DNA from: Nocardiaceae bacterium
GTDB lineage: Bacteria; Actinomycetota; Actinomycetes; Mycobacteriales; Mycobacteriaceae
NCBI GenBank assembly: GCA_021372355.1
Contig: JAJFUQ010000208.1
Span: forward strand, 62,001 to 126,000
Direction of reading: 5' to 3'
DNA: 64,000 bases
The notes under the pieces are model-generated. The model was given only the letters and a program-made list of their open reading frames with translations. It ran no database searches and was not told the origin of the DNA. The position numbers and the translations under genes were made by a program. Positions 27,741-36,876 of this stretch are shown one piece after another (position 1 is the stretch's first letter; each line of letters opens with the position of its first letter).

Positions 27741-30253
27741 TACTGCCCCCATCCGGCTGGCTGAATTTCTGGCATTCCGAGAAGAACTGGCACCTTGCGC
27801 GGTCCCGAAGCGTCGAATCCGACGGTCGGGTCGTGCTCGGTCGGTGCGTTGACGAACGAAACGAAGCGAGCGAGCTTGTCCGGGTCGTTGACGACGTCGG
27901 CCCACTCGTCGGTGTAGCTGTCGACGTGGATGGCCATGGCCTTGTCGAGGTCGCCGGCGATCCCCAGGCTGTCGTCGATGACGACCTCCTTGATGTGATC
28001 GAGGCCGACGCTCTCCTGCCATGGCGCGGTGCGCTGCAGGCGGTCCGCGGTGCGGATGTAGAACATCAGGTAGCGGTCGATGTACTTGATGAGCGTCTCG
28101 TCATCGAGGTCGGTGGCGAGCAGTTCGGCGTGCTTCGGCGACTGTCCACCGTTTCCACCGACGTACAGGCCCCAACCGCGCTCGGTGGCGATGACACCGA
28201 CATCCTTGCCACGCGCCTCGGCGCACTCACGTGCACAACCCGACACCGCGAGCTTGAGCTTGTGCGGCGAACGCAGACCCTTGTAGCGGTTCTCCAGGAG
28301 GACGGCCATGCCGACCGAGTCCTGGACGCCGTAGCGGCACCACGTCTGGCCGACGCAGCTCTTGACCGTACGAAGCGACTTTCCGTAAGCGTGGCCCGAC
28401 TCCATGCCGGCGTCGATGAGGCGCTTCCAGATGAGCGGGAGCTCCTCGACGCGGGCACCGAAGAGGTCGATGCGCTGACCGCCGGTGACCTTGACGTACA
28501 GATCGAAGTCCTTAGCGATCTGGCCGATGACGATCAACTGCTCGGCGGTGACTTCACCACCGGGCATACGCGGAACGACCGAGTAGGTGCCGTTCTTCTG
28601 TAGGTTCGCCAGGAAGTGGTCGTTGGTGTCCTGCAGCGAGGCCTGCTCGCCGTCGAGAACGCTCTGCTTGGTGTCCTTGAGCGACGCGAAGATCGACGCT
28701 GCGGTCGGCTTGCACAGGTCGCAACCCGTGCCGGTGCCATGCTGCGCGATGAGTTCGGAGAAGGTGCGGATGCCCGTGACCTGGATGATCTCGAACAGTT
28801 CGGCACGCGACTGCGTGAAGTGCTCACAGAGCGACTTGGAGATCTCGACACCGGACTGGGCGAGGATCTTCTTCACGAGCGGCAGGCAGCCACCGCACGA
28901 CGTGCCGGCCTTGCTGCACTTCTTGACCTCGGCGAGGTCGGTGACGCCGTCGTGGATGACCTCGCAGATCGCACCCTTGGTGACGTTGTTGCAGGTACAC
29001 ACGACTGCGCTGTCCGGCATCGCGTCGGCCCCCAGCTCGGCACCTGCCGGGCTGATGAGTGCGGCCGGGTCTGCCGGCAGCGGACCGCCGACGAGCGGAC
29101 GCAGGGACGCGTACAGGCTCGCGTCGCCGACGAAGATGCCGCCGAGCAGCGTCTTCGCGTCGTCGGACACGACGAGCTTGGCGTAGGTGCCCTTGGCCGC
29201 GTCCATGAGGACGACCTCGAGGGCATTCTCGCTGTGCGCGTGGGCGTCACCGAAGCTGGCGACGTCGACACCGAGCAGCTTGAGCTTGGTCGACAGGTCA
29301 GCACCCGGGAACTCGGCTTCGCCGCCGAGCAGGCGATCGGCGATGACCTCAGCCTGCGCGTATCCGGGAGCGACGAGTCCGTAGCAGACTCCCTCGACCG
29401 CGGCGACCTCACCGACGGCGTAGATCGCCGGGTCGGAGGTGATCATCGACAGGTCGGTGATGACACCGCCACGCGGGCCGACCTCGAGGCCAGCCTCACG
29501 GGCGATCTTGTCCTGCGGGCGGATACCGGCAGACCAGACGAGCAGCGCAGCGTCGATCGTGCTGCCGTCCGACAGCTCGACGATCAGGCCCCCCGGGCCT
29601 TCCTTGATCGCCGCGGTGGAAACGCCAGTGTGCACGTTGACGCCGAGGTCGCTGATGAGCTTCTTGAGGACAGCGCCACCACCCTCGTCGACCTGAATCG
29701 GCATCAGGCGCGGAGCGAGCTCGATGACGTGCGGCTCCATGCCCATGAGCTTGAGCGCGTTCGCGGCTTCGAGGCCGAGAAGACCGCCACCGACGACGAC
29801 ACCGGTCGCGCCTGGGCCGGCCGCCTCAGCGGTGGCGCGGATGCCGTCGAGGTCCGCGAGCGTGCGGTAGACGAAGCACTTGTCGAGATCGTGGCCCGGA
29901 GCGGGCGGAACGAACGGGTACGAGCCCGTTGCCAGGACGACCGTGTCGTAGGCCAGGACCTCACCGGTGTTGGTGGTGACCGTCTTGGCTTCGCGGTCGA
30001 TCGAATCGGCGCGGACGCCGAGACGGAGCTCGACTGCCTCGTCACCGTCGTAGGTGTTGCCGGCGAGCGCGAGTTCCTTGTGGTCCCAGGTGCCGACGTA
30101 AGACGACAGACCGACACGGTCGTATGCGGGCAGTGGCTCTTCGCAGAGGACCGTGATGCGCCACTGGCCGGCCTCATCGCGGGCCCGCATGGCCTCGACG
30201 AATCGGTGTCCGACCATGCCATGTCCGATGACAATGGCAGTTTTCGGGCTCAT
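27740..30253 (-). CDS. nirB: Nitrite reductase large subunit NirB
   Basis: This 837-residue enzyme reduces nitrite to ammonium with NAD(P)H. An FAD/NAD-binding domain comes first (VIGHGMVGHRFVEA; VVGGGLLGLEAANAL). Next is a BFD-like [2Fe-2S] domain (VCTCNNVTKGAI and GTSCGGCLPLV). The C-terminal siroheme/[4Fe-4S] domain carries GQTWCRYGVQDS and LAVSGCARECAEARG. All segments are intact and length is normal. An AAGGAG ribosome site precedes ATG 30253. It is co-directional with narK upstream (175-base gap) and overlaps nirD. Confidence 0.97.
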   Translation of the reverse strand: MSPKTAIVIGHGMVGHRFVEAMRARDEAGQWRITVLCEEPLPAYDRVGLSSYVGTWDHKELALAGNTYDGDEAVELRLGVRADSIDREAKTVTTNTGEVLAYDTVVLATGSYPFVPPAPGHDLDKCFVYRTLADLDGIRATAEAAGPGATGVVVGGGLLGLEAANALKLMGMEPHVIELAPRLMPIQVDEGGGAVLKKLISDLGVNVHTGVSTAAIKEGPGGLIVELSDGSTIDAALLVWSAGIRPQDKIAREAGLEVGPRGGVITDLSMITSDPAIYAVGEVAAVEGVCYGLVAPGYAQAEVIADRLLGGEAEFPGADLSTKLKLLGVDVASFGDAHAHSENALEVVLMDAAKGTYAKLVVSDDAKTLLGGIFVGDASLYASLRPLVGGPLPADPAALISPAGAELGADAMPDSAVVCTCNNVTKGAICEVIHDGVTDLAEVKKCSKAGTSCGGCLPLVKKILAQSGVEISKSLCEHFTQSRAELFEIIQVTGIRTFSELIAQHGTGTGCDLCKPTAASIFASLKDTKQSVLDGEQASLQDTNDHFLANLQKNGTYSVVPRMPGGEVTAEQLIVIGQIAKDFDLYVKVTGGQRIDLFGARVEELPLIWKRLIDAGMESGHAYGKSLRTVKSCVGQTWCRYGVQDSVGMAVLLENRYKGLRSPHKLKLAVSGCARECAEARGKDVGVIATERGWGLYVGGNGGQSPKHAELLATDLDDETLIKYIDRYLMFYIRTADRLQRTAPWQESVGLDHIKEVVIDDSLGIAGDLDKAMAIHVDSYTDEWADVVNDPDKLARFVSFVNAPTEHDPTVGFDASGPRKVPVLLGMPEIQPAGWGQ

Positions 30254-30428
30254 GGTGCTCCTTACTCCTGATCCTGCGGAGGGTGTCCCTTGTTGGGACG
30301 TTCTCCGTTTTCGGATGCCGGCGACTTGACTCCCGTGGGCTGCACGCGGTCAAACCGTGGTCCGGCTGTTGTTCTCAAGACTGCTTGTCGGTTGTTGCGC
30401 CTGTGTTTCCGAGCGTTGTCCGTGGCGT
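30254..30428 (-). promoter_or_regulatory. Gap between narK and nirB with small hairpin
   Basis: These 175 bases separate two co-directional genes. A short hairpin, GTCCC-TTGTT-GGGAC, lies at 30285-30299, about 32 bases before nirB. It could be an attenuator, an RNA processing site or part of a nirB promoter region. No strong sigma-70 boxes were recognised. Confidence 0.25.
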
Positions 30429-31859
30429 TTAAAAAGCGCCTGCGACGGCCAATTTCGCGCCAAATGGCGTGCGATGGACCACACCGACCGGCTTCGGGTC
30501 CGCACGGCGGATGAAGAACCACCATGTGACGACGGCACAGATCACGTAGAACGTGAGGAACACATAGAAGGCATGGGTGCCCGAGTGTGCCGGCCCGGTG
30601 TAGGACTGCCGAAGGGTCATGTTGATCAGCACGCCACCGAGCGATCCGATCGCACCCGCGAAGCCGAGCATCGCACCTGCGACCGACCGCGACCACATGG
30701 CTTTTTCGGCCACCGAAAGTCCCTCGAGTTCGTGCGACTTGGTCTCGAAAACGACGGGGATCATCTTGTACGTCGACCCGTTGCCGATTCCGGCGAGCAT
30801 GAACAGGATCAAGAATCCGACGATGTAGGTCGTCATCTGGCCGGGTGTGGAAGCGCCGGGCTGTCCGTCGTCAGCGTGACTGGTGAACGCAAGCAGGCCA
30901 CCCGCGGCGAACATGCCCAGGAAGACCGCGAAGGTCACCCTGCCGCCGCCGACGCGGTCGGCGAACTTGCCGCCGATCGGACGGAACAGCGCACCGAGCA
31001 ATGGCCCGAGCCACGCGATCTGTGCGGCATGCAGCGCAGCCTGCGCGGCGGTTTCGCCGGCGGCCTTGTAGTTGAGCTGCATGATCTGGCCGAACGCAAA
31101 GCTGAAGCCGATGAACGACCCGAAGGAACCGATGTAGAGGAGGCTCAGGATCCACGAGTGCTTGAACCGCAGCGCTTCGAGCATGCGCTTGAGGCTCGCG
31201 TGCTGGCCGGAGATGTTGTCCATCATCACCGCGGCGCACACCGCCGCAGCCGCGATCAGCACGAGATAGATCGAGCACACGATTTCCGGGCGCCGATTAC
31301 CGACCGTCGCGATGACGAAGAGGCTGAGCAACTGGATGACGGTGACGCCGAGGTTTCCACCGCCGGCGTTGAGGCCGAGCGCAAGCCCCTTGAGCCGCTG
31401 CGGATAGAAGAGGTTGATGTTCGCCATCGACGACGCGAAGTTGCCGCCGCCAACGCCCGCCACCGCAGCCACGAGGAGGTAGGTCCCGTACGACGCGGGG
31501 TGAAGCATGAAATACGTCGTCAGTATCGCGGGGATGAACAACAGCAATGCGGAGACGATCGTGAAGTTGCGGCCCCCGAACGCCGCCGGCGCGATGCTGT
31601 ACGGAATGCGAAGGCTCGCACCGACGAGGATCGGGACGGCCATGAGGATGAACTTGTCACCCGCATTGATGCCGTAGACCTCTTCGGGCATGAAGAGGAC
31701 CATCACCGACCAGATCGACCACACCGAGAAGCCGATGTGCTCGGCGAAGATCGAGGCGATCAGGTTGCGACGAGCAACCTTCTTGTTGCCGGCCTCCCAA
31801 GCTTCGCTGTCTTCTGGATCCCAGTGGTCGATCCATCGCGAACGCAACAGTGCGTGCAC
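30429..31859 (-). CDS. narK: NarK-type nitrate/nitrite transporter 1
   Basis: This 476-residue major-facilitator protein has about 12 membrane helices and the nitrate-porter signatures GVGGGNFASSMANINLF and GIGNGSTYKMIPVVF. The conserved arginine segments (SLRIPYS) are also present. It imports nitrate and/or exports nitrite. GTG 31859 has a GGGGAGG ribosome site. It is upstream of nirBD on the same strand and divergent from a second, longer narK at 32449, which suggests different roles for nitrate assimilation and respiration. Which is which cannot be told from sequence. Confidence 0.94.
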   Translation of the reverse strand: MHALLRSRWIDHWDPEDSEAWEAGNKKVARRNLIASIFAEHIGFSVWSIWSVMVLFMPEEVYGINAGDKFILMAVPILVGASLRIPYSIAPAAFGGRNFTIVSALLLFIPAILTTYFMLHPASYGTYLLVAAVAGVGGGNFASSMANINLFYPQRLKGLALGLNAGGGNLGVTVIQLLSLFVIATVGNRRPEIVCSIYLVLIAAAAVCAAVMMDNISGQHASLKRMLEALRFKHSWILSLLYIGSFGSFIGFSFAFGQIMQLNYKAAGETAAQAALHAAQIAWLGPLLGALFRPIGGKFADRVGGGRVTFAVFLGMFAAGGLLAFTSHADDGQPGASTPGQMTTYIVGFLILFMLAGIGNGSTYKMIPVVFETKSHELEGLSVAEKAMWSRSVAGAMLGFAGAIGSLGGVLINMTLRQSYTGPAHSGTHAFYVFLTFYVICAVVTWWFFIRRADPKPVGVVHRTPFGAKLAVAGAF

Positions 31860-32448
31860 TCTGCCTCCCCGTCGAAGTGGTGAGACTTCACGTTAGGAAG
31901 CGAGTGTTGCCACCGTGGTGACAGCACATGACCCGCACGTCACTAGCTCCTCACCGGCCCGTGGATTTGGCGGTGAGGCGCGGCAGGCTATTCAGTTCCG
32001 CGCGAACGCGTAAGAGCAATTTATCGGGCGTGTGTTGCGCTGATCTTTCGCAATGTGAAGCACAGATGACAATGCTTTCCGCATGTGGCACGACCAATTG
32101 TGCGGAGTTAATGTCGAAATCGGAGCACCTCGACGACCGCCAGCCACAGGCTTCTGACCTGCGGTTTTGTTCGTATGTTTCGGCTGCGTTGCCCGCTTGT
32201 TGCGTCACCTATTTGACCGAAACGGCGCCCGGCAATCGCAGCTTTCCGGCCTGACCTGCACTTATCCGGAGGGAGTCGCAAAGACTTCTCACAATGCCGG
32301 GAGCGGGATCGTGAGAAGGTGTTGCTCAATGCGTCATTGGCTGGCACGGGCAGGTAACAACCGCTCCGTAATGTCTCCTCCAGATCGAGTGAGTTCGCGA
32401 AAAACACTTACTAAAGCGAGCTCCTCCCTCACGAAGAGAGGACAGACG
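31860..32448. promoter_or_regulatory. Long divergent control region between two narK genes
   Basis: This 589-base stretch has lower GC than its neighbours and no convincing gene; short open frames in it lack ribosome sites and family features. An imperfect palindrome TGCCACC-GT-GGTGACA is at about 31907-31922. A hairpin CCTCACCG/CGGTGAGG lies at 31949-31978 and TTGCG/CGCAA at 32035-32053. The second half may be a long 5' leader for the rightward gene, ending in a GAGAGGA ribosome site close to a pyrimidine-rich CTCCTCCCTC that could pair with it. Confidence 0.35.
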
Positions 32449-33939
32449 ATGACTGCAACCATCGACAGCACGCCTGCCAAGGCGGCGTTCGAATACGAGC
32501 GCAAGGGCCGCTGGATTGAAGACTGGCACCCCGAGAACGACGAGTTCTGGGAGAACGGCGGAAAGAAAACCGCCAACAAGAACCTGATCTTCTCTGTGTG
32601 GGCCGAGCACCTGGGCTTCTGCGTGTGGGTCATCTGGGCGGTCTTCGTGACGCAGATGGGCAACGCCGGATTTGCTTTCCTCGCCGGCCTCGGAAAGGAC
32701 GCCCACCCGAACCACTTGGCGGCCGTCAGCAACGCACTGTTGCTGACCTCCATCCCGGTTCTGGTCGGTTCCGCACTGCGTATCCCTTACACCTTCGCAA
32801 TCCCGAAGTTCGGTGGCCGCGCGTTCACGACCTTCAGCGCGACGATGCTGTTGGTCCCGACCCTGGGCCTCGCATACTTCATCAACGACCCGACCACTCC
32901 GATGTGGGTGTTCGTGGTTCTCGCCGGCCTCGCCGGTGTCGGTGGCGGTAACTTCTCGTCGTCGATGGCCAACATCTCGTTCTTCTTCCCCGAGGGCAAG
33001 AAGGGTGCCGCCCTGGGCATCAACGCCGCTGGTGGAAACCTCGGTGTCGCCGTCACGCAGCTGTTCCTGCCGATGATCGTCGTGCTCGGCACCACGATCG
33101 CTGCCAAGGACCCGGCCGGCTACCGCCTCGGCCTGACGATTGCCGCACTGTTCTTCGTGCCGCAGATCCTCATCGCCGCTGCCTGCGCCTACCGCTTCAT
33201 GGACAGCCTCACCGCTGCCAAGCCGGACGGAAAGTCGTACAAGGCCGCGCTGACCAGCAAGCACACCGCGATCATGTCGTTCCTGTACATCGGTACCTTC
33301 GGTTCGTTCATCGGCTTCTCGTTCGCGTTCCCGACGCTCATCAAGGCGAACTTCCCCGACCTGGCCAAGGTCGAGCTCATGGTTCTCGTCGGTAACCTCG
33401 CGTTCCTCGGTGCGCTCGTCGGTTCGATGTCACGTCCGTTCGGTGGCTGGCTCGCCGACAAGATCGGTAGCGGCGCGAAGCTCACGCTCGGCGTCTTCGT
33501 CGGTATGGCCGGTTCAGTCGGACTGATCGTCATGTCGCTCGACGTCAAGAGCTTCCCGATGTTCCTCATCTCGTTCCTGCTGCTGTTCGTCCTTGCTGGT
33601 GCCGGCAACGGTACGACCTACCGCATGATCCCGATGATCTACAGCGCCGAGGCTCGCAAGAAGGCTTCGGAGACCGGTACGGACATCAGCGAGGCCATCG
33701 CGGGTGCCAAGCGCCAGGCTGGTGCGGCAATCGGTGTCATCGGTGCGGTCGGAGCGTTCGGTGGCTTCATCGTCCAGCAGGCACTGCGTATCTCGAACAA
33801 GGAGCTCGGCAGCATGGTCCCGGCCTTCTGGACCTACGCGGTCGTCTTCCTGGTCATGGGTGCGGTCACCTGGTTCGTCTACCTGCGCAGCAGCTTCGCA
33901 GTGGACAAGGTCCCGTCGCTCGCTTACGCAAGCGTCTAA
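32449..33939 (+). CDS. narK: NarK-type nitrate/nitrite transporter 2
   Basis: This 496-residue major-facilitator transporter is paralogous to the one at 30429-31859 and shares the family front end (WIEDWHPENDEFWE; NLIFSVWAEHLGF). Nitrate signatures are GVGGGNFSSSMANISFF and GAGNGTTYRMIPMIYS. About 12 helices are visible. ATG 32449 was chosen because of the GAGAGGA ribosome site; an open extension back to 32167 is part of the leader. A strong terminator hairpin starts 15 bases after the stop, so the gene is monocistronic. Confidence 0.95.
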   Translation: MTATIDSTPAKAAFEYERKGRWIEDWHPENDEFWENGGKKTANKNLIFSVWAEHLGFCVWVIWAVFVTQMGNAGFAFLAGLGKDAHPNHLAAVSNALLLTSIPVLVGSALRIPYTFAIPKFGGRAFTTFSATMLLVPTLGLAYFINDPTTPMWVFVVLAGLAGVGGGNFSSSMANISFFFPEGKKGAALGINAAGGNLGVAVTQLFLPMIVVLGTTIAAKDPAGYRLGLTIAALFFVPQILIAAACAYRFMDSLTAAKPDGKSYKAALTSKHTAIMSFLYIGTFGSFIGFSFAFPTLIKANFPDLAKVELMVLVGNLAFLGALVGSMSRPFGGWLADKIGSGAKLTLGVFVGMAGSVGLIVMSLDVKSFPMFLISFLLLFVLAGAGNGTTYRMIPMIYSAEARKKASETGTDISEAIAGAKRQAGAAIGVIGAVGAFGGFIVQQALRISNKELGSMVPAFWTYAVVFLVMGAVTWFVYLRSSFAVDKVPSLAYASV

Positions 33940-33953
33940 TCCCCTCCCCTGCG

Positions 33954-33987
33954 AGAATGGCTCCCAGCTTCGGCTGGGAGCCATTCT
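33954..33987 (+). terminator. 14-15 bp hairpin with TTCG loop after narK2
   Basis: GAATGGCTCCCAGC at 33955-33968 pairs perfectly with 33973-33986 around a TTCG tetraloop, one of the most stable RNA loops. One more A-T pair closes the base. The tail is only weakly T-rich. It marks the end of narK2 transcription. Confidence 0.8.
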
Positions 33988-34021
33988 TCGTTTGCCGGCT
34001 CATCCCGCGCCCTCGGCATTA

Positions 34022-34315
34022 ATGTCGCTTGTTGTGAATGAACGGCCGTTTCTCGCAAGTGGGCTCGTGCTGCAGGCGGTCGGCATTCTCGGGGCCTGGC
34101 AGGCGTGGCCCGGATACGCCGACTGGGCATCGGAGACCGCGGTGATGGTCGTGTTCATCTGCGCCGTCGGCCTGGTCTGGATCGGCGCTCTGCTGTGCCT
34201 GGTCTGGGCGGTTGCCGGCGGAGTTCGCCGAGGGTTGCAGGGCACGGTTGCGACGATCAAGGTGCCAGGACTCACGCCGAAGCGCCGGCAAGTGTTTCTC
34301 AACCGGGAGCCCTGA
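34022..34315 (+). CDS. Small two-helix membrane protein, 97 aa
   Basis: I do not recognise this protein. It has two membrane segments (about residues 10-28 and 38-64, with GLVLQAVGILGAWQAW and VMVVFICAVGLVWIGALLCLV) and a basic C-terminal tail (TPKRRQVFLNREP). ATG 34022 is the likely start; no strong ribosome site is visible because the gene follows the narK2 terminator closely. It is followed by a symmetric hairpin shared with the convergent monooxygenase gene. Function unknown. Confidence 0.65.
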   Translation: MSLVVNERPFLASGLVLQAVGILGAWQAWPGYADWASETAVMVVFICAVGLVWIGALLCLVWAVAGGVRRGLQGTVATIKVPGLTPKRRQVFLNREP

Positions 34316-34319
34316 GCGA

Positions 34320-34358
34320 GTGGGCGATTTTCGCTGATCAGGAACCAAAATCGCCCAC
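34320..34358. terminator. Bidirectional terminator hairpin
   Basis: GTGGGCGATTTT at 34320-34331 pairs perfectly with AAAATCGCCCAC at 34347-34358, loop 15 bases. The T run inside one arm and the A run inside the other give U-rich RNA on both strands. It sits between the convergent genes ending at 34315 and 34366. Confidence 0.75.
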
Positions 34359-34365
34359 ACAACTG

Positions 34366-35532
34366 TCAGTTCCCGCCGGGTCGTCTCCCTCTCGTCTTCA
34401 GCCAACGGATCGCCTGGTCAACGCGGTAATACAGCCGCGGCGGGACGAACGGGAGAAGCACAGAACGCCGACGACCGAAGAGCGCGATCAGGATTTCGGG
34501 CGGGAGATCGACATAGCGCGGCAGATGTTCGTACCACCGGGCGCTGCGACTCGCCGATCTGCTGGCTCCCCGGGTCGTGGCCTTGCGTTGCCGTTCGTAA
34601 AGGTCGAGGGCCTCGGCGAGCGGCAGGTCGAGGTTCAGAGCGCGAACCAGGACGGCGGCATCGCCGAACGCCAGTCGAGTACCCACGCCCAGCGAGTAAT
34701 GGGTCGTATGCGCGGCATCCCCAGCCAGGACGAGGTTGTCGTGGTGCCACGTGCGGTTGGTCAGCGTTCGGAACCGCAGCCAGTTTGCCGTGTTGCCGGG
34801 AACCGCCCGGCCGATGAGGTGGTGGCCGTCCAGGATGTCGGCGAAGAGCTTCTCCAGCATCGCGAGGCTGGCCGCCTCGCTGGCCTGGTCAAACCCGAGG
34901 CCACGCCAGGTAGCCGGGGCGCACTCGACGACGCAGGTGCTGCAATCCTCGTTGTGCTTGTAGCCGTAGGCCCAGATCCAGCCGTGCTCGGTCTCGACGA
35001 ACGAGTACGTGAACGACTCGAAGACTTTCGTGGTGCCGAGCCAGAGGTAGAAGTTTCGCCCGACCGCGAATCTCTCGCCGAAATGGTCGGCGTAGCGATG
35101 ACGGAGCACGCTGTTGACGCCGTCCCCGGCAAAGATGAGGTCGGCGTCGGCCACCTCTTCCTCCGACGTGATCTCGTGCTCGTACTCGATGCGCACGCCG
35201 AGGCCACGGGCGCGCTCGGCCAGGATCTCGAGCAGTTGGCGACGGCCGATTCCGATCCCCGTGTTCCGCCCTTGTTTCAGCGTCGCGCGGTCGCGGACGC
35301 CGAAGAACCAGCTATCCCAGCGCACCGAACTTTTCTCGATCGTCAGCGCGGACTCGGGATCGACTCGTCGCAACTTTTTCAGCAGGCCGTTGGACATGGT
35401 CACGCCCCAGCCGTACGTGGAGCCGGCCGGATTCCGCTCATAGACGGTGACGACGTGGGAAGGGTCGCGTTGCTTCATCAGGATCGAGAAGTACAGACCG
35501 GCGGGTCCGCCGCCGACGCAGGCGACCTTCAC
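34366..35532 (-). CDS. FAD-dependent monooxygenase, paralogue 1
   Basis: This 388-residue flavoprotein has the FAD motif VGGGPAGLYFSILM at the N-terminus, a DG motif (LIFAGDGVNSVLRHR) and a second flavin motif (LVLAGDAAHTTHYSLGVGTRLAFGD split across this segment). It resembles the flavin domain of salicylyl-CoA 5-hydroxylase and 2-aminobenzoyl-CoA monooxygenase, so an aromatic acyl-CoA substrate is possible; the actual substrate is unknown. It is in tandem with a close paralogue 93 bases upstream on the same strand. The C-terminal tail differs most between the two copies. Confidence 0.88.
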   Translation of the reverse strand: MKVACVGGGPAGLYFSILMKQRDPSHVVTVYERNPAGSTYGWGVTMSNGLLKKLRRVDPESALTIEKSSVRWDSWFFGVRDRATLKQGRNTGIGIGRRQLLEILAERARGLGVRIEYEHEITSEEEVADADLIFAGDGVNSVLRHRYADHFGERFAVGRNFYLWLGTTKVFESFTYSFVETEHGWIWAYGYKHNEDCSTCVVECAPATWRGLGFDQASEAASLAMLEKLFADILDGHHLIGRAVPGNTANWLRFRTLTNRTWHHDNLVLAGDAAHTTHYSLGVGTRLAFGDAAVLVRALNLDLPLAEALDLYERQRKATTRGASRSASRSARWYEHLPRYVDLPPEILIALFGRRRSVLLPFVPPRLYYRVDQAIRWLKTRGRRPGGN

Positions 35533-35625
35533 AGGAGCCCCCTGACGTGACGCAGGGTTAGTTCTTCTTACGACAAAGCGTAGTCCCGGACAGACGCCAC
35601 CGATATCGACGTATCCGACAAATCG

Positions 35626-36795
35626 TCAGGCTCGCCGGGCGAACTTCTTCCCCTTCAATCCGAGCCGGCGGCTCGCCTGGTCGAAGCGGTAGTACAGCTT
35701 CGGCGGGACGACGGTCAGTACCGCGGAACGTCTCAGGCCGAGCAGCGCGATCATGATCTCGGGCGGGAGGTCGACATAGCGCGGCAGGTGTTCGTACCAC
35801 CGCGCACTGCGATAAGCCGCTCTACCGGTGCTCTGGAGCGCGGATTTGCGTTGCCGCTCGTAGAGCTCGAGAACCTCGGCCAGCGGCAGGTCCTGATGCA
35901 GTAGATGGGCGAGAACCGCGGCATCGCCGAACGCCAGCCGAGTGCCCGCCCCGATGGAGTAATGCGTGGTGTGGGCGGCATCTCCGGCCAGGACGAGATT
36001 GCCGCGGTGCCACGTGCGATTTCTCAACGTGCGGAAGTTCAGCCAGTTCGCGGTGCTGCCCGGGGTGGCGCGGCCCATGAGCGGGTGACCGTCGAGAATG
36101 CCGGCGAACAACTTCTCGAGCATCCGCAGACTGTCCGTCTCGTTCATCTGATCGAACCCGAGAGCGTGCCAGGTTTTGGGGGCACATTCGATGATGCACG
36201 TGCTGCGGTCGTCGCTGTACTTGTAGCCGTAAGCCCAGATCCAGCCGTGCTCGGTCTCGACGAACAGGTACGTGAATGGCTCGAAGACTTTGCTCGTGCC
36301 GAGCCAGACGTAGTAGTTCTGCCCAACCACGAAGTTCTCGCCGAAGTGGTCGGCATGACGCTGGCGAAGCGCGCTGTTGACACCGTCCGAAGCGAGGATG
36401 AGGTCGGCGTCGGCCAATTCCTCCTCCGACGTGATCTCGTGCTCGAACTCGATGCGGACGCCGAGGTCGCGGGCACGGTCGGCGAGGATGTCGAGCAGCT
36501 GGCGACGACCGATTCCGGAGCCGGGGTCCCATCCCTGTTTGACCGTCGTGCAATCGCGCACGCCGATGGAGTAGGAATCCCAGCGAGCCGCACTCGCCTC
36601 GAGGGCGGCGGCCGACTCGGGATCTGCGCGGTGAAGTTTCTTGAACAGTCCCTTCGACATCGTCACGCCCCAGCCGTACGTGGAACCGGCCGCATTCCGC
36701 TCATAGACGGTGACGTCGTGAGACGGGTCGCGTTTCTTCATCAGGATCGAGAAGTACAGGCCGGCGGGTCCACCGCCGACGCAGGCGACCTTCAT
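35626..36795 (-). CDS. FAD-dependent monooxygenase, paralogue 2
   Basis: This 389-residue flavoprotein is a close paralogue of the one just downstream: the first 20 residues differ at only one position, and FETEHGWIWAYGYK-like and LAGDAAHTTHYS segments are shared. It keeps the FAD motif VGGGPAGLYFSILM, the DG motif SDGVNSALRQR and the GD motif. Both intact copies point to a duplication followed by divergence in substrate-facing segments. No CoA ligase or ring-cleavage gene is nearby to suggest a pathway. It ends the accessory block; the Rv3205c-like gene follows upstream. Confidence 0.88.
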   Translation of the reverse strand: MKVACVGGGPAGLYFSILMKKRDPSHDVTVYERNAAGSTYGWGVTMSKGLFKKLHRADPESAAALEASAARWDSYSIGVRDCTTVKQGWDPGSGIGRRQLLDILADRARDLGVRIEFEHEITSEEELADADLILASDGVNSALRQRHADHFGENFVVGQNYYVWLGTSKVFEPFTYLFVETEHGWIWAYGYKYSDDRSTCIIECAPKTWHALGFDQMNETDSLRMLEKLFAGILDGHPLMGRATPGSTANWLNFRTLRNRTWHRGNLVLAGDAAHTTHYSIGAGTRLAFGDAAVLAHLLHQDLPLAEVLELYERQRKSALQSTGRAAYRSARWYEHLPRYVDLPPEIMIALLGLRRSAVLTVVPPKLYYRFDQASRRLGLKGKKFARRA

Positions 36796-36876
36796 CAGAG
36801 CCTCCCGTGCGTCACAGGCTGATCTACTTGCGACCCAGACTATTCGAGCAGACTCGATCGCGTTGCCGGATGCTTA

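Noticed and set aside
28616-30271. Long plus-strand frame (551 codons) opposite nirB, and a similar 508-codon frame opposite narK1 at 30357-31883.
   Set aside because: Both are Arg/Glu-rich shadows of the real genes, without ribosome sites or recognisable domains.
31928-32254. Plus-strand 108-codon frame in the narK gap, and minus-strand frames at 31951-32208 and 32108-32407.
   Set aside because: No ribosome site, cysteine-rich random composition and no family similarity; treated as non-coding leader.
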